A stretch of DNA of 8,623 nucleotides from Chloroflexota bacterium (GTDB lineage Bacteria > Chloroflexota > Chloroflexia > Chloroflexales > Kallotenuaceae): contig JAFAYS010000707.1 of assembly GCA_019240175.1 (NCBI GenBank), forward strand, positions 1-8,623, written 5' to 3'. Below the pieces are notes generated by a model. That model did not search any database. It saw only the letters and a program-made list of their open reading frames with translations, and had not been told where the DNA came from. The position numbers were made by a program, and so were the translations under genes. Positions 1 through 5,231 of this stretch are shown here, in pieces. The stretch's first letter is position 1. Each line of letters begins with the position of its first letter.

Positions 1-66
1 CTCGTGCGGGGCAGGCGTTAGGTTATCAAAAAATATGCCAGCTTATCCGCCGCTCAGATCTGAGGC

Positions 67-1158
67 TCAGCCTTTACGACGCAGCCCATAGATCCGTGGC
101 CGCAGATGACCGCCGCCAAACGGCAGCTTGATCGGCAGCACAGTTTCGAGCGTCCAATCGGCAGCGGCGTCGGCAACCAGACCTTCCCACAGTCGAATGT
201 CCTGCGTGATCGCCACGAACAGCCCGCCGCCGATCGTTACGCGCGTTGCCTCGCGCAACATGCGTGGATAAAGCACCGTGTTGGCGGCGTGAGACCCGAC
301 CAGCTGGCCGAACGGAAGATCCGCCAGCAGCGCATCAGCCCAGGCGTCGGGCGTTGGCAGCGCGCCGGCGTCCCAGTTTTCCAGCCGAATCTGCTTCGCG
401 CGGCTGGCCACAACATTTTCACGCGCGCAGTCCAGCGCCGCCGGATCGTTGTCACAGCCGATCGCGATGCGTGCTTGCGCCACCGCCAGCCGCTCGATCA
501 GCAGCGAACCCGAGCCGCAGACCAGATTCAGCACGGCGTCGTCGGGATGCGGACGCGTCAGCAGCGCCATCGCGTGGGCGACCGAGGCGTTGAGCGCGCC
601 CGGCAGATTGCACACGCGCCAATCGCGCACCGAGAGCGGACGCGGCGAGATCCGCAGCAGCGCCTCCCAGCCTTCGCTGCCGTCCACCGCGCGACGCAGC
701 CGCAGCAACAGATCGCCCTCCTCGGCGGTATCGGCCAGACCTGTCGCGCGCGCCAGCTCGTCGCGCAGCCGCAGCATCACTGAGGACTCCTGGCCTGCCG
801 CACTGATCCGCAGCGTATCGAAGGCGTTGCGCGGATGCAGCGCGCGTACCTCGGCGATCAGCTTGAGCAGCGTGTCGAACGCGGATTGTCCCAGCAGCGC
901 CTTGGGCCGTGGCACCGCGAAATAGTGCCGCGTATAAACCGCCAGCACCGTGCGTAGATCCAGCAGCTCCGCCGGATCGCCGCTATAGCCGATCGGAATC
1001 AGCCCTTCGCGATAGCCCGGCTCGACCGTGACAGCGCGGCCCAGGCGGCGACGCAGCTCATCGGCGGCGATCGCCTCCAATCCAGGAATAACCTCGACCT
1101 CGTAGCTCCGCGTCTCGCGCGTCGGCGGAGCGGATCGTGGCGCGCGCTGCGGCCTCAT
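67..1158 (-). CDS. THUMP-domain RNA N2-guanine methyltransferase (Trm14/THUMPD3-like)
   Basis: Predicted SAM-dependent methyltransferase of 363 aa that should methylate a guanine N2 in tRNA or rRNA in the cytoplasm. Residues about 19-175 look like an N-terminal RNA-binding THUMP region (start EVEVIPGLEAIAADEL, typical of the family). Residues about 180-360 form a Rossmann methyltransferase domain. SAM motif I is NLVCGSGS at 211-218, an acidic motif II is CDNDP at 235-239, and the catalytic motif IV is DLPFG at 280-284, in place of the N/D-PPYG seen in most bacterial N2-G enzymes. The segment after it (LYPRMLREATRV, then ITQD) resembles archaeal/eukaryotic Trm14/THUMPD3 enzymes, which act at tRNA G6. 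The exact substrate is an inference; an RlmL-type rRNA target is the alternative. The ATG at 1158 has only a weak upstream GGTGA, so a start a few codons later is possible. It is divergent from the phoX region. Confidence 0.85.
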   Translation of the reverse strand: MRPQRAPRSAPPTRETRSYEVEVIPGLEAIAADELRRRLGRAVTVEPGYREGLIPIGYSGDPAELLDLRTVLAVYTRHYFAVPRPKALLGQSAFDTLLKLIAEVRALHPRNAFDTLRISAAGQESSVMLRLRDELARATGLADTAEEGDLLLRLRRAVDGSEGWEALLRISPRPLSVRDWRVCNLPGALNASVAHAMALLTRPHPDDAVLNLVCGSGSLLIERLAVAQARIAIGCDNDPAALDCARENVVASRAKQIRLENWDAGALPTPDAWADALLADLPFGQLVGSHAANTVLYPRMLREATRVTIGGGLFVAITQDIRLWEGLVADAAADWTLETVLPIKLPFGGGHLRPRIYGLRRKG

Positions 1159-1319
1159 GATCGATCACCACAGCTCGGACCAACATCAATCGTATCGTGT
1201 CTTTGCGCTAACAAATTTCTCGCCTCCATCGTACATAGCCAACGTCTGGTGCCATTGTACCTATTCTTCACCGGCGCGCTGCAACGACCGCTATCGGCAC
1301 AACAAGCTTTTTACAAGCG

Positions 1320-1352
1320 CTTAATTCTCGCTTAAGTTCGGCTGGCTACAAT
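1320..1352 (+). promoter_or_regulatory. Upstream Pho-box-like promoter (candidate)
   Basis: CTTAATTC (1320-1327) and CTTAAGTT (1331-1338) form an 8+3+8 direct repeat with an 11-bp period. TACAAT lies at 1347-1352, where a -10 box would fall if an activator at the repeats replaces the -35. The pattern resembles the cyanobacterial-type Pho box (PyTTAAPyPy repeats, 3-bp spacers). A transcript starting near 1359 would reach the terminator at 1388-1428 within about 70 nt. The match is by eye and the regulator is unknown. Confidence 0.3.
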
Positions 1353-1387
1353 CCGCATGTTGTAGCAATTTTTCACCCCACGCTGCG

Positions 1388-1428
1388 CCAGGACGATCGT
1401 TTCCCCACGCGGTCGTCCTGGTTTTCTT
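1388..1428 (+). terminator. Intrinsic terminator upstream of phoX
   Basis: CCAGGACGATCGT (1388-1400) pairs with GCGGTCGTCCTGG (1409-1421) in a 13-bp stem that includes two G-T pairs, with an 8-base loop. TTTTCTTT follows at once, so it is directional for the plus strand. No plus-strand gene lies upstream in the window. It therefore either ends a short leader or small RNA from the promoter-like site at 1320-1352, or it insulates phoX from antisense or read-through transcription. Confidence 0.65.
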
Positions 1429-1469
1429 TGTTCTTGCGCTCCCGCCACGTAGCAGCAATTACTCATTTT

Positions 1470-1510
1470 CTTAATAAAAGCTTAACCTTTGAACCGCAAT
1501 CCGCTATACT
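1470..1510 (+). promoter_or_regulatory. Pho-box-like promoter of phoX (candidate)
   Basis: CTTAATAA (1470-1477), a 3-base spacer, and CTTAACCT (1481-1488) form an 11-bp-period direct repeat. The second unit is identical to the unit I recall as the cyanobacterial Pho-box consensus. TATACT at 1505-1510 is a good -10 hexamer 16 bp downstream, with no good -35, as expected for an activator-dependent promoter. A weaker third unit, ATTACTCA, may lie at 1458-1465. The gene downstream is a PhoX-family phosphatase, a classic PhoB/PhoR target, which supports the reading. The predicted start near 1517 gives a leader of about 130 nt. Confidence 0.45.
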
Positions 1511-1639
1511 TGGCCTAGCTACAGCATGTTCCCGCTTGTCAACAACAGCTCAGATCCCTAGCTTTAAACGTGGCCTGCCCCCTCCATGCCACAACTCGGT
1601 TCGATGTAGCCAGGAATCTACTCAGGAGTTCAATGCAAA

Positions 1640-1646
1640 AGGAGGT
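1640..1646 (+). promoter_or_regulatory. Strong ribosome-binding site fixing the phoX start
   Basis: AGGAGGT sits 4-5 bases before GTG 1651 and outranks the alternatives. An in-frame ATG at 1633 has only CAGGAG (1623-1628) before it, and a GTG at 1570 has nothing. The GTG start gives a compact twin-arginine n-region (MTNIDRRKF). Confidence 0.7.
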
Positions 1647-1650
1647 TCGC

Positions 1651-3009
1651 GTGACCAACATCGATCGACGAAAGTTTCTACGCGGCAGTGCTGCACTCGG
1701 CGGCATGCTCTGCGGGCTGGAAGGCTTGATCGCGCGCGGTGCGAGTGCGGCACCCCGGCACGGCGTAGGCTTTGCCGCCAAAGGCGCGGGCGGCTACGGT
1801 CCGCTGCGGCCTACCGCGACCAGCAACACCGGCGAGATGCTGCTGGCGCTGCCCGAAGGCTTTCAGTACAACCTGCTCAGTCGGGAAGGCACGCCCATGA
1901 GCGACGGCAACCTCACGCCGCCGGTCTTCGACGGCATGGCCGCGTTCTCCGTCGGCGGCCAGCTGCGTCTGGTCCGCAACCATGAGATACGCATGTCTGG
2001 CGCAGCGATGGGCAGTGCGGACAAATCCTACGATCCACTGGCGGGCGGCGGCACAACTACCCTGATCGTCGATCCGCAAACGCGCGAGCTGGTCAGCAGC
2101 TTTGTGAGTCTGGGCGGGACATCGACGAACTGCGCGGGCGGCCCGACGCCGTGGGGCACCTGGATCACCTGCGAAGAGACGACAGTCGGGCATGCTAACG
2201 GCCTGTCGCAACACCACGGCTACTGCTTCGAGGTCAGCGCCGCAGCCAATGGGCAGACGACGCCAGTCGCGCTCAAAGCGATGGGCCGCTTCATCCATGA
2301 GGCGGTCGCGGTCGATCCCGCTACCGGCATCGTCTACGAGACCGAAGATACCTACAGCGCCGGCTTGTATCGCTTCCTACCCACCCAGCGCGGCAATCTG
2401 GCCGCTGGCGGTCGCTTGCAGATGCTGGCGATCAAGGGCAAGCGATCCTACGACACGCGCACCGGCCAGCGCGTCGGCAAGCCGCTGCCGGTCACCTGGG
2501 TCGATATCGCCGATCCTGATCCCGCCGACGCCGAGTTTAACCAAATGGCTGTCTATGAGCAGGGCCTCGCGCAAGGGGCGGCAACCTTCGGGCGACTGGA
2601 AGGCTGCTGGTACGGCAACGGCAGCATCTTTGTGAACTCGACCAATGGCGGCGATCAAGGGCTGGGGCAGGTTTGGGAGTATCGGCCACGCGGCAACTCG
2701 GGCGGCCAGCTGATCCTGCTCTTCGAGTCGCCGAGCGCCGACGTGCTGGACGCGCCCGACAATCTGTGTGTCAGCCCGCGCGGCGGCCTGGTGCTCTGCG
2801 AAGACGGAGCCAGTGAGCAGTTCCTACGCGGCCTGACACCCGACGGACGGATCTTCGATCTCGCGCAAAATCTGGTGCCGGATAGCAGCTGGGCCGGCGA
2901 GTTCGCGGGCGCAACCTTCAGCCCCGACGGCCAAACGCTCTTCGTCAACGTCCAGACGCCCGGCCTGACCCTGGCGATCTGGGGTCCGTGGACCGAAGGC
3001 GCGCTGTAA
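1651..3009 (+). CDS. phoX: PhoX-family (DUF839) Tat-exported phosphatase-like protein
   Basis: A 452-aa protein of the PhoX/DUF839 family, whose characterised members are secreted alkaline phosphatases using an iron-calcium cofactor to release phosphate from organic esters. The N-terminus is a twin-arginine signal: DRRKFLRG at 5-12, a hydrophobic stretch to about 28, and a likely cleavage after ASA at 31-33. Family motifs appear in order: RNHE (109-112), TPWGTWITCEE (166-176, Cys174 being the probable iron-ligand cysteine), FIHEAVAVDP (214-223), YETED (229-233), RLEG (315-318), DAPDN (367-371), CEDG (383-386) and NVQTPG (433-438) before the closing IWGPW. All the blocks expected of the family are present, but the protein is shorter than the roughly 600-aa studied enzymes, so activity and substrate remain inferred. 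It is a single gene, convergent with the VWA gene, with a Pho-box-like promoter upstream and a hairpin downstream. An ATG at 1633 would add six residues. Confidence 0.85.
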   Translation: MTNIDRRKFLRGSAALGGMLCGLEGLIARGASAAPRHGVGFAAKGAGGYGPLRPTATSNTGEMLLALPEGFQYNLLSREGTPMSDGNLTPPVFDGMAAFSVGGQLRLVRNHEIRMSGAAMGSADKSYDPLAGGGTTTLIVDPQTRELVSSFVSLGGTSTNCAGGPTPWGTWITCEETTVGHANGLSQHHGYCFEVSAAANGQTTPVALKAMGRFIHEAVAVDPATGIVYETEDTYSAGLYRFLPTQRGNLAAGGRLQMLAIKGKRSYDTRTGQRVGKPLPVTWVDIADPDPADAEFNQMAVYEQGLAQGAATFGRLEGCWYGNGSIFVNSTNGGDQGLGQVWEYRPRGNSGGQLILLFESPSADVLDAPDNLCVSPRGGLVLCEDGASEQFLRGLTPDGRIFDLAQNLVPDSSWAGEFAGATFSPDGQTLFVNVQTPGLTLAIWGPWTEGAL

Positions 3010-3027
3010 CAACGTATCCACTCTGCG

Positions 3028-3061
3028 CCAGGACGATCAAGCGGAGAAACGATCGTCCTGG
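3028..3061. terminator. Hairpin between convergent genes (likely bidirectional terminator)
   Basis: CCAGGACGATC (3028-3038) pairs perfectly with GATCGTCCTGG (3051-3061): 11 bp with a 12-base loop. It begins 18 bases after the phoX stop and directly abuts the stop codon of the minus-strand VWA gene (3062-3064). Neither side has a T-tract, so termination by hairpin alone is uncertain; mRNA 3'-end protection is an alternative. The sequence CTGCGCCAGGACGATC at 3023-3038 is identical to 1383-1398 at the terminator upstream of phoX. Confidence 0.5.
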
Positions 3062-4222
3062 CTAGCGTCTGAGCGTCTCGGCCAGCTTCGCGCCCAGCTG
3101 CTCCAAGCTTTGCAGATTATGCACCGGCAGAAAATCGTCGACGTGCGGCAGGGCGGCCTGCAGACCACGTGTGAGCGGCTGGTAGCCGGGCATGCCCAGC
3201 AGCGGATTCAGCCAGATCAGCCGGTACGAGGTGCGCTGTAGCCGGGCGATCTCATGGCCCAGCAGCTCGGGATCGCCACGATCCCAGCCGTCGCTGATCA
3301 GCAACACGATCGCGCCTCGACCAAGCACGCGCCGACCCCACTTGAAATTAAACTCTTTGATCGCGTCGCCGATGCGCGTGCCGCCGTTCCAATCCTGCAC
3401 CGCGCTGCCAACCTCGCGCACGGCCTCGTCGATATCTTTGTGCTCAAGCATGCGCGTGATGCGCGTCAGCCGCGTGCCGAAGACAAACGTCTCGACATCG
3501 CGCAGGCCCGCGCTGATCGTGTGGACGAATTGCAGCAAAATGCGGCTGTAGCGATCCATCGAGCCGCTGATGTCGCAGAGCACAACCAGCGGACGCTGCT
3601 TGAGGCGGCGGGTTTTATGCCACAGCGTCAGCGCCTCGCCACCGCTGTGCAGCGTTTGCCGCAGTGTGCGCCGCGTGTCAATACGCCGGCCTTTACCGCT
3701 AGTCCAGCGCCGCACCGGACGCTCAGCCATGCGGTAAGCGATCTGCGCGATCAGCAGCCGCGCCTGATCCATCTCGTCGCCGGTAAACTGCGCAAAGTCC
3801 TTCTGGCGTAGCTGCTCGCTGCGGCTATACGACATCTGCACTTCGATCTCTTGCTGCTCCTCAGCAGGCCGCTCCTTGTCACGCGCGCGATCTGGGCGAT
3901 CGCGCTGTAGCCGCCGGGGAATCAGCACTTCTTGCACGCGGTTGTCAGGCAGCGCGATACCGCCGGGCTGGCCCTGGCGCTGCGAGGCCCAGAAAAACTG
4001 CCAGGCCTCGTCGAAGAGCGGCAGATCTTCCCGCCGCCGAATCAGGATCGTCCGGCAGGTGAGATACACATCCTCACGCCGCCCAATCTCGACATGCTCC
4101 AGCGCCGCCAGGAGATCCAGCATCTGCCCAGGATTGATCGCCACGCCGAACTGGCGCAGCAGCCGGCCAAACGCCAGCAGATGATCGAGCAGGTGATGTT
4201 CAGCGTGTGGCGCGGTGGTCAT
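3062..4222 (-). CDS. VWA domain protein, CoxE-like
   Basis: A 386-aa cytoplasmic protein of the CoxE-like VWA family, which normally works with a MoxR AAA+ ATPase in metal-cofactor insertion or complex maturation (CoxD/CoxE in CO dehydrogenase). The N-terminal half is a helical, charged region (LLAFGRLLRQFGVAINPGQM near 15-34; basic-acidic linker about 102-130). The VWA domain starts near residue 210 with an intact MIDAS site: DISGSM at 217-222, NGGTRIGD at 279-286 and ISDGWD at 309-314. It is the last gene of the minus-strand group whose first gene is the MoxR partner, but about 1 kb of other genes and repeats lies between them. No cox structural subunits are in the window, so the client is unknown. 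GTG at 4228 is an alternative start two codons earlier; neither has a clear Shine-Dalgarno, and a REP-like repeat lies just upstream. Confidence 0.85.
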   Translation of the reverse strand: MTTAPHAEHHLLDHLLAFGRLLRQFGVAINPGQMLDLLAALEHVEIGRREDVYLTCRTILIRRREDLPLFDEAWQFFWASQRQGQPGGIALPDNRVQEVLIPRRLQRDRPDRARDKERPAEEQQEIEVQMSYSRSEQLRQKDFAQFTGDEMDQARLLIAQIAYRMAERPVRRWTSGKGRRIDTRRTLRQTLHSGGEALTLWHKTRRLKQRPLVVLCDISGSMDRYSRILLQFVHTISAGLRDVETFVFGTRLTRITRMLEHKDIDEAVREVGSAVQDWNGGTRIGDAIKEFNFKWGRRVLGRGAIVLLISDGWDRGDPELLGHEIARLQRTSYRLIWLNPLLGMPGYQPLTRGLQAALPHVDDFLPVHNLQSLEQLGAKLAETLRR

Positions 4223-4233
4223 AGGCACTCACT

Positions 4234-4333
4234 CATGGCCCTCACCCGCTGGCCTCCTGCGGCAAGCGAGGTGAGCATGGCCCTCACCCCCTGCGTCCCC
4301 CTCTCCCGCTGCGGCAGGCGAGGGGGAAAGAGG
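4234..4333. repeat. REP-like repeats, left side of the DUF559 gene
   Basis: Two consecutive units each start with CATGGCCCTCACCC (4234-4247 and 4276-4289). In the first, CTCACCCGCT (4241-4250) folds on AGCGAGGTGAG (4265-4275) with one bulged base. In the second, TCCCCCTC (4296-4303) pairs with GAGGGGGA (4320-4327). GCATGGCCCTCACCCC (4275-4290) recurs inverted at 4837-4852, and GGCAGGCGAGGGG (4313-4325) recurs inverted at 4768-4780. The C-rich, palindromic, intergenic form is that of dispersed REP-type elements. Confidence 0.65.
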
Positions 4334-4354
4334 TCTCCCCGAATTAATCTGGTT

Positions 4355-4732
4355 TTACTCATTGATTTTCAGATGTTGACGGATCGATTCAAGAACTGAA
4401 ACTACATTTTGCATGACTTGCTCATTTGTATAACGAATAACCCTAAACCTAAGCTGCTGAAGGACTTCACTTCGCTCTGCATCATATCCAATCTGTTGCT
4501 CATGAATAGGTCCATCGACCTCGATAACCAAAAGCTGCTCAAGACAACAAAAGTCAACAATAAACCCATGAATTATATGCTGGCGGCGAAACTTGAAATT
4601 TCCAATCTGCCGATTTCTTAATCGCTCCCAGAGCAGATCCTCAGCCGGTGTTGGTGCTTGCCGAAACTGGCTTGCTCGCTCCTGCTTAACCTGAGTCATT
4701 CGCCAGCGCCGGGTGTTTCGATCTTTAGACAT
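4355..4732 (-). CDS. DUF559 domain protein (PD-(D/E)XK/Vsr-like nuclease fold)
   Basis: A 125-aa protein with the hallmarks of DUF559, a small family related by fold to very-short-patch-repair and other PD-(D/E)XK nucleases. Visible are APTPAEDLLWERLRNRQ (26-42), FKFRRQHIIHGFIVDF (47-61) with the active-site-like Asp60, and LLVIEVDG (67-74) with Glu71 and Asp73, followed by the usual ERSEVLQQLRFRVIRYTNEQV block (86-106). Length matches the family. Nuclease activity in this family is presumed rather than shown here, and no methylase or toxin partner is adjacent. Base use is strikingly different: 97 G+C in 240 bases over 4381-4620 (40%), against more than 60% in flanking genes, a sign of transfer. 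It is enclosed by inverted REP-like repeats. The ATG at 4732 has no clear Shine-Dalgarno; an in-frame ATG at 4699 is possible. Confidence 0.8.
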   Translation of the reverse strand: MSKDRNTRRWRMTQVKQERASQFRQAPTPAEDLLWERLRNRQIGNFKFRRQHIIHGFIVDFCCLEQLLVIEVDGPIHEQQIGYDAERSEVLQQLRFRVIRYTNEQVMQNVVSVLESIRQHLKINE

Positions 4733-4760
4733 TTCTAGTACCCGTACACAGGTGTCTCGT

Positions 4761-4852
4761 TACCTAACCCCTCGCCTGCCCACAGGAGTGGGAAAGGGAC
4801 CCACGACGGCGGGGCAGGGGTGGATGCGAAGCATCCGGGGTGAGGGCCATGC
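4761..4852. repeat. REP-like repeat, right side of the DUF559 gene (inverted)
   Basis: This is an inverted counterpart of the left repeats. CCCCTCGCCTGCC (4768-4780) is the reverse complement of 4313-4325, and GGGGTGAGGGCCATGC (4837-4852) is the reverse complement of 4275-4290; both are perfect. Internal hairpins are CCCAC/GTGGG (4779-4783 with 4788-4792) and GGATGC-GAA-GCATCC (4822-4836). It ends three bases before the UPF0175 stop codon (4856-4858), so it could also serve as that gene's transcript end. Confidence 0.65.
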
Positions 4853-4855
4853 AAT

Positions 4856-5107
4856 CTACACTCTAAACTCGTCGGCTAGCTCCTCAGGCGTATAGTTGAT
4901 ATAGGCAATTCTGCGCGCTCGTAGCAGAGCCAGAAAATCAACGCGATTAACGCCCAGCAGTTGCGCGGCCTTCCCCGAAGAAATCTGCCCATCTGTAAAG
5001 AGCGATAGCACGAGCCACTCATTGAGACGGCGTTGAATCTCGCTCTGATCGATCCCAAATTGCAGAAGCGCCGTAGGCACGCGCACTTCAAAAGCTGTCT
5101 CAGCCAT
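4856..5107 (-). CDS. UPF0175 family small protein (antitoxin-like HTH)
   Basis: An 83-aa protein of the UPF0175 family, small helix-turn-helix proteins often found beside PIN-type toxins and treated as antitoxin-like. It has an N-terminal beta segment (ETAFEVRVPTALL), a middle helix (IQRRLNEWLVLSLFTDG) and a helix-turn-helix core with the family signature ISSGKAAQLLGVNRVDFLALL (about 44-64), then NYTPEELADEF at the end. Length fits the family. The ATG at 5107 has GAGGAGG 8 bases upstream; an in-frame TTG at 5140 with AGGAGG 4 bases upstream would add 11 residues and cannot be excluded. No PIN/DUF3368 toxin lies next to it: the following gene is the DUF559 protein beyond a repeat, so it looks like an orphan. 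GC is lower than in the neighbouring large genes. Confidence 0.75.
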   Translation of the reverse strand: MAETAFEVRVPTALLQFGIDQSEIQRRLNEWLVLSLFTDGQISSGKAAQLLGVNRVDFLALLRARRIAYINYTPEELADEFRV

Positions 5108-5197
5108 ACGCAGATCCTCCTCTATGATTTCCGTCTTCAACCATCCTCCTAGGTTCTCCGTTCTCTTGTTCTCCGTTCGCTCCCCTTTGTTCCCCGA

Positions 5198-5230
5198 TTC
5201 TAGGTTCTAGGTTCTGGGTTCTAGGTTCTT
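5198..5230. repeat. Short tandem repeat, TTCTAGG heptamer
   Basis: TTCTAGG occurs at 5198-5204, 5205-5211 and 5219-5225, with TTCTGGG at 5212-5218 and a partial fifth unit running into a T-tract (5226-5233). Related TTCTC/GTTCTCCG stretches continue left to about 5150, making the whole moxR-UPF0175 spacer pyrimidine-rich on the plus strand. On the transcribed minus strand it reads as an A/G-rich leader. Confidence 0.7.
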
Positions 5231-5231
5231 T

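Larger units (their letters stand above)
1159..1650. other. Intergenic region with regulatory content
   Basis: This 490-base region lies between divergent genes and holds no convincing coding sequence; open frames reading into phoX begin upstream of its ribosome-binding site. Seen within it are two direct-repeat pairs with CTTAA cores (1320-1338 and 1470-1488), two -10-like hexamers (TACAAT 1347-1352, TATACT 1505-1510), an intrinsic terminator (1388-1428) and the phoX Shine-Dalgarno sequence (1640-1646). The 8-mer CAATCCGC occurs at 1349-1356 and again at 1497-1504, which suggests the two promoter-like blocks share ancestry. The first 100 bases next to the methyltransferase show no clear promoter. 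Confidence 0.6.

Noticed and set aside
53..64. 12-bp perfect palindrome CTCAGATCTGAG just after the methyltransferase stop, tested as a terminator
   Set aside because: With a realistic loop only four pairs remain, and the nearest minus-strand T-run (33-28) is about 20 bases away.
106..925. Long plus-strand open frames opposite the methyltransferase gene
   Set aside because: They are antisense shadows of a GC-rich gene; their translations are Arg/Gln/Ser-rich with no family motifs.
1428..1985. A 185-codon plus-strand frame overlapping the phoX start
   Set aside because: It runs through the promoter region, has no ribosome-binding site, and becomes Arg/Ala-rich once inside phoX, the pattern of a frame shadow.
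3254..3811. A 185-codon plus-strand frame opposite the VWA gene
   Set aside because: It is antisense to a gene with intact MIDAS motifs and shows no features of its own.
4409..4621. A 70-codon plus-strand frame opposite the DUF559 gene
   Set aside because: The minus-strand frame carries the DUF559 motifs; this one is a by-product of AT-rich DNA without a start signal.
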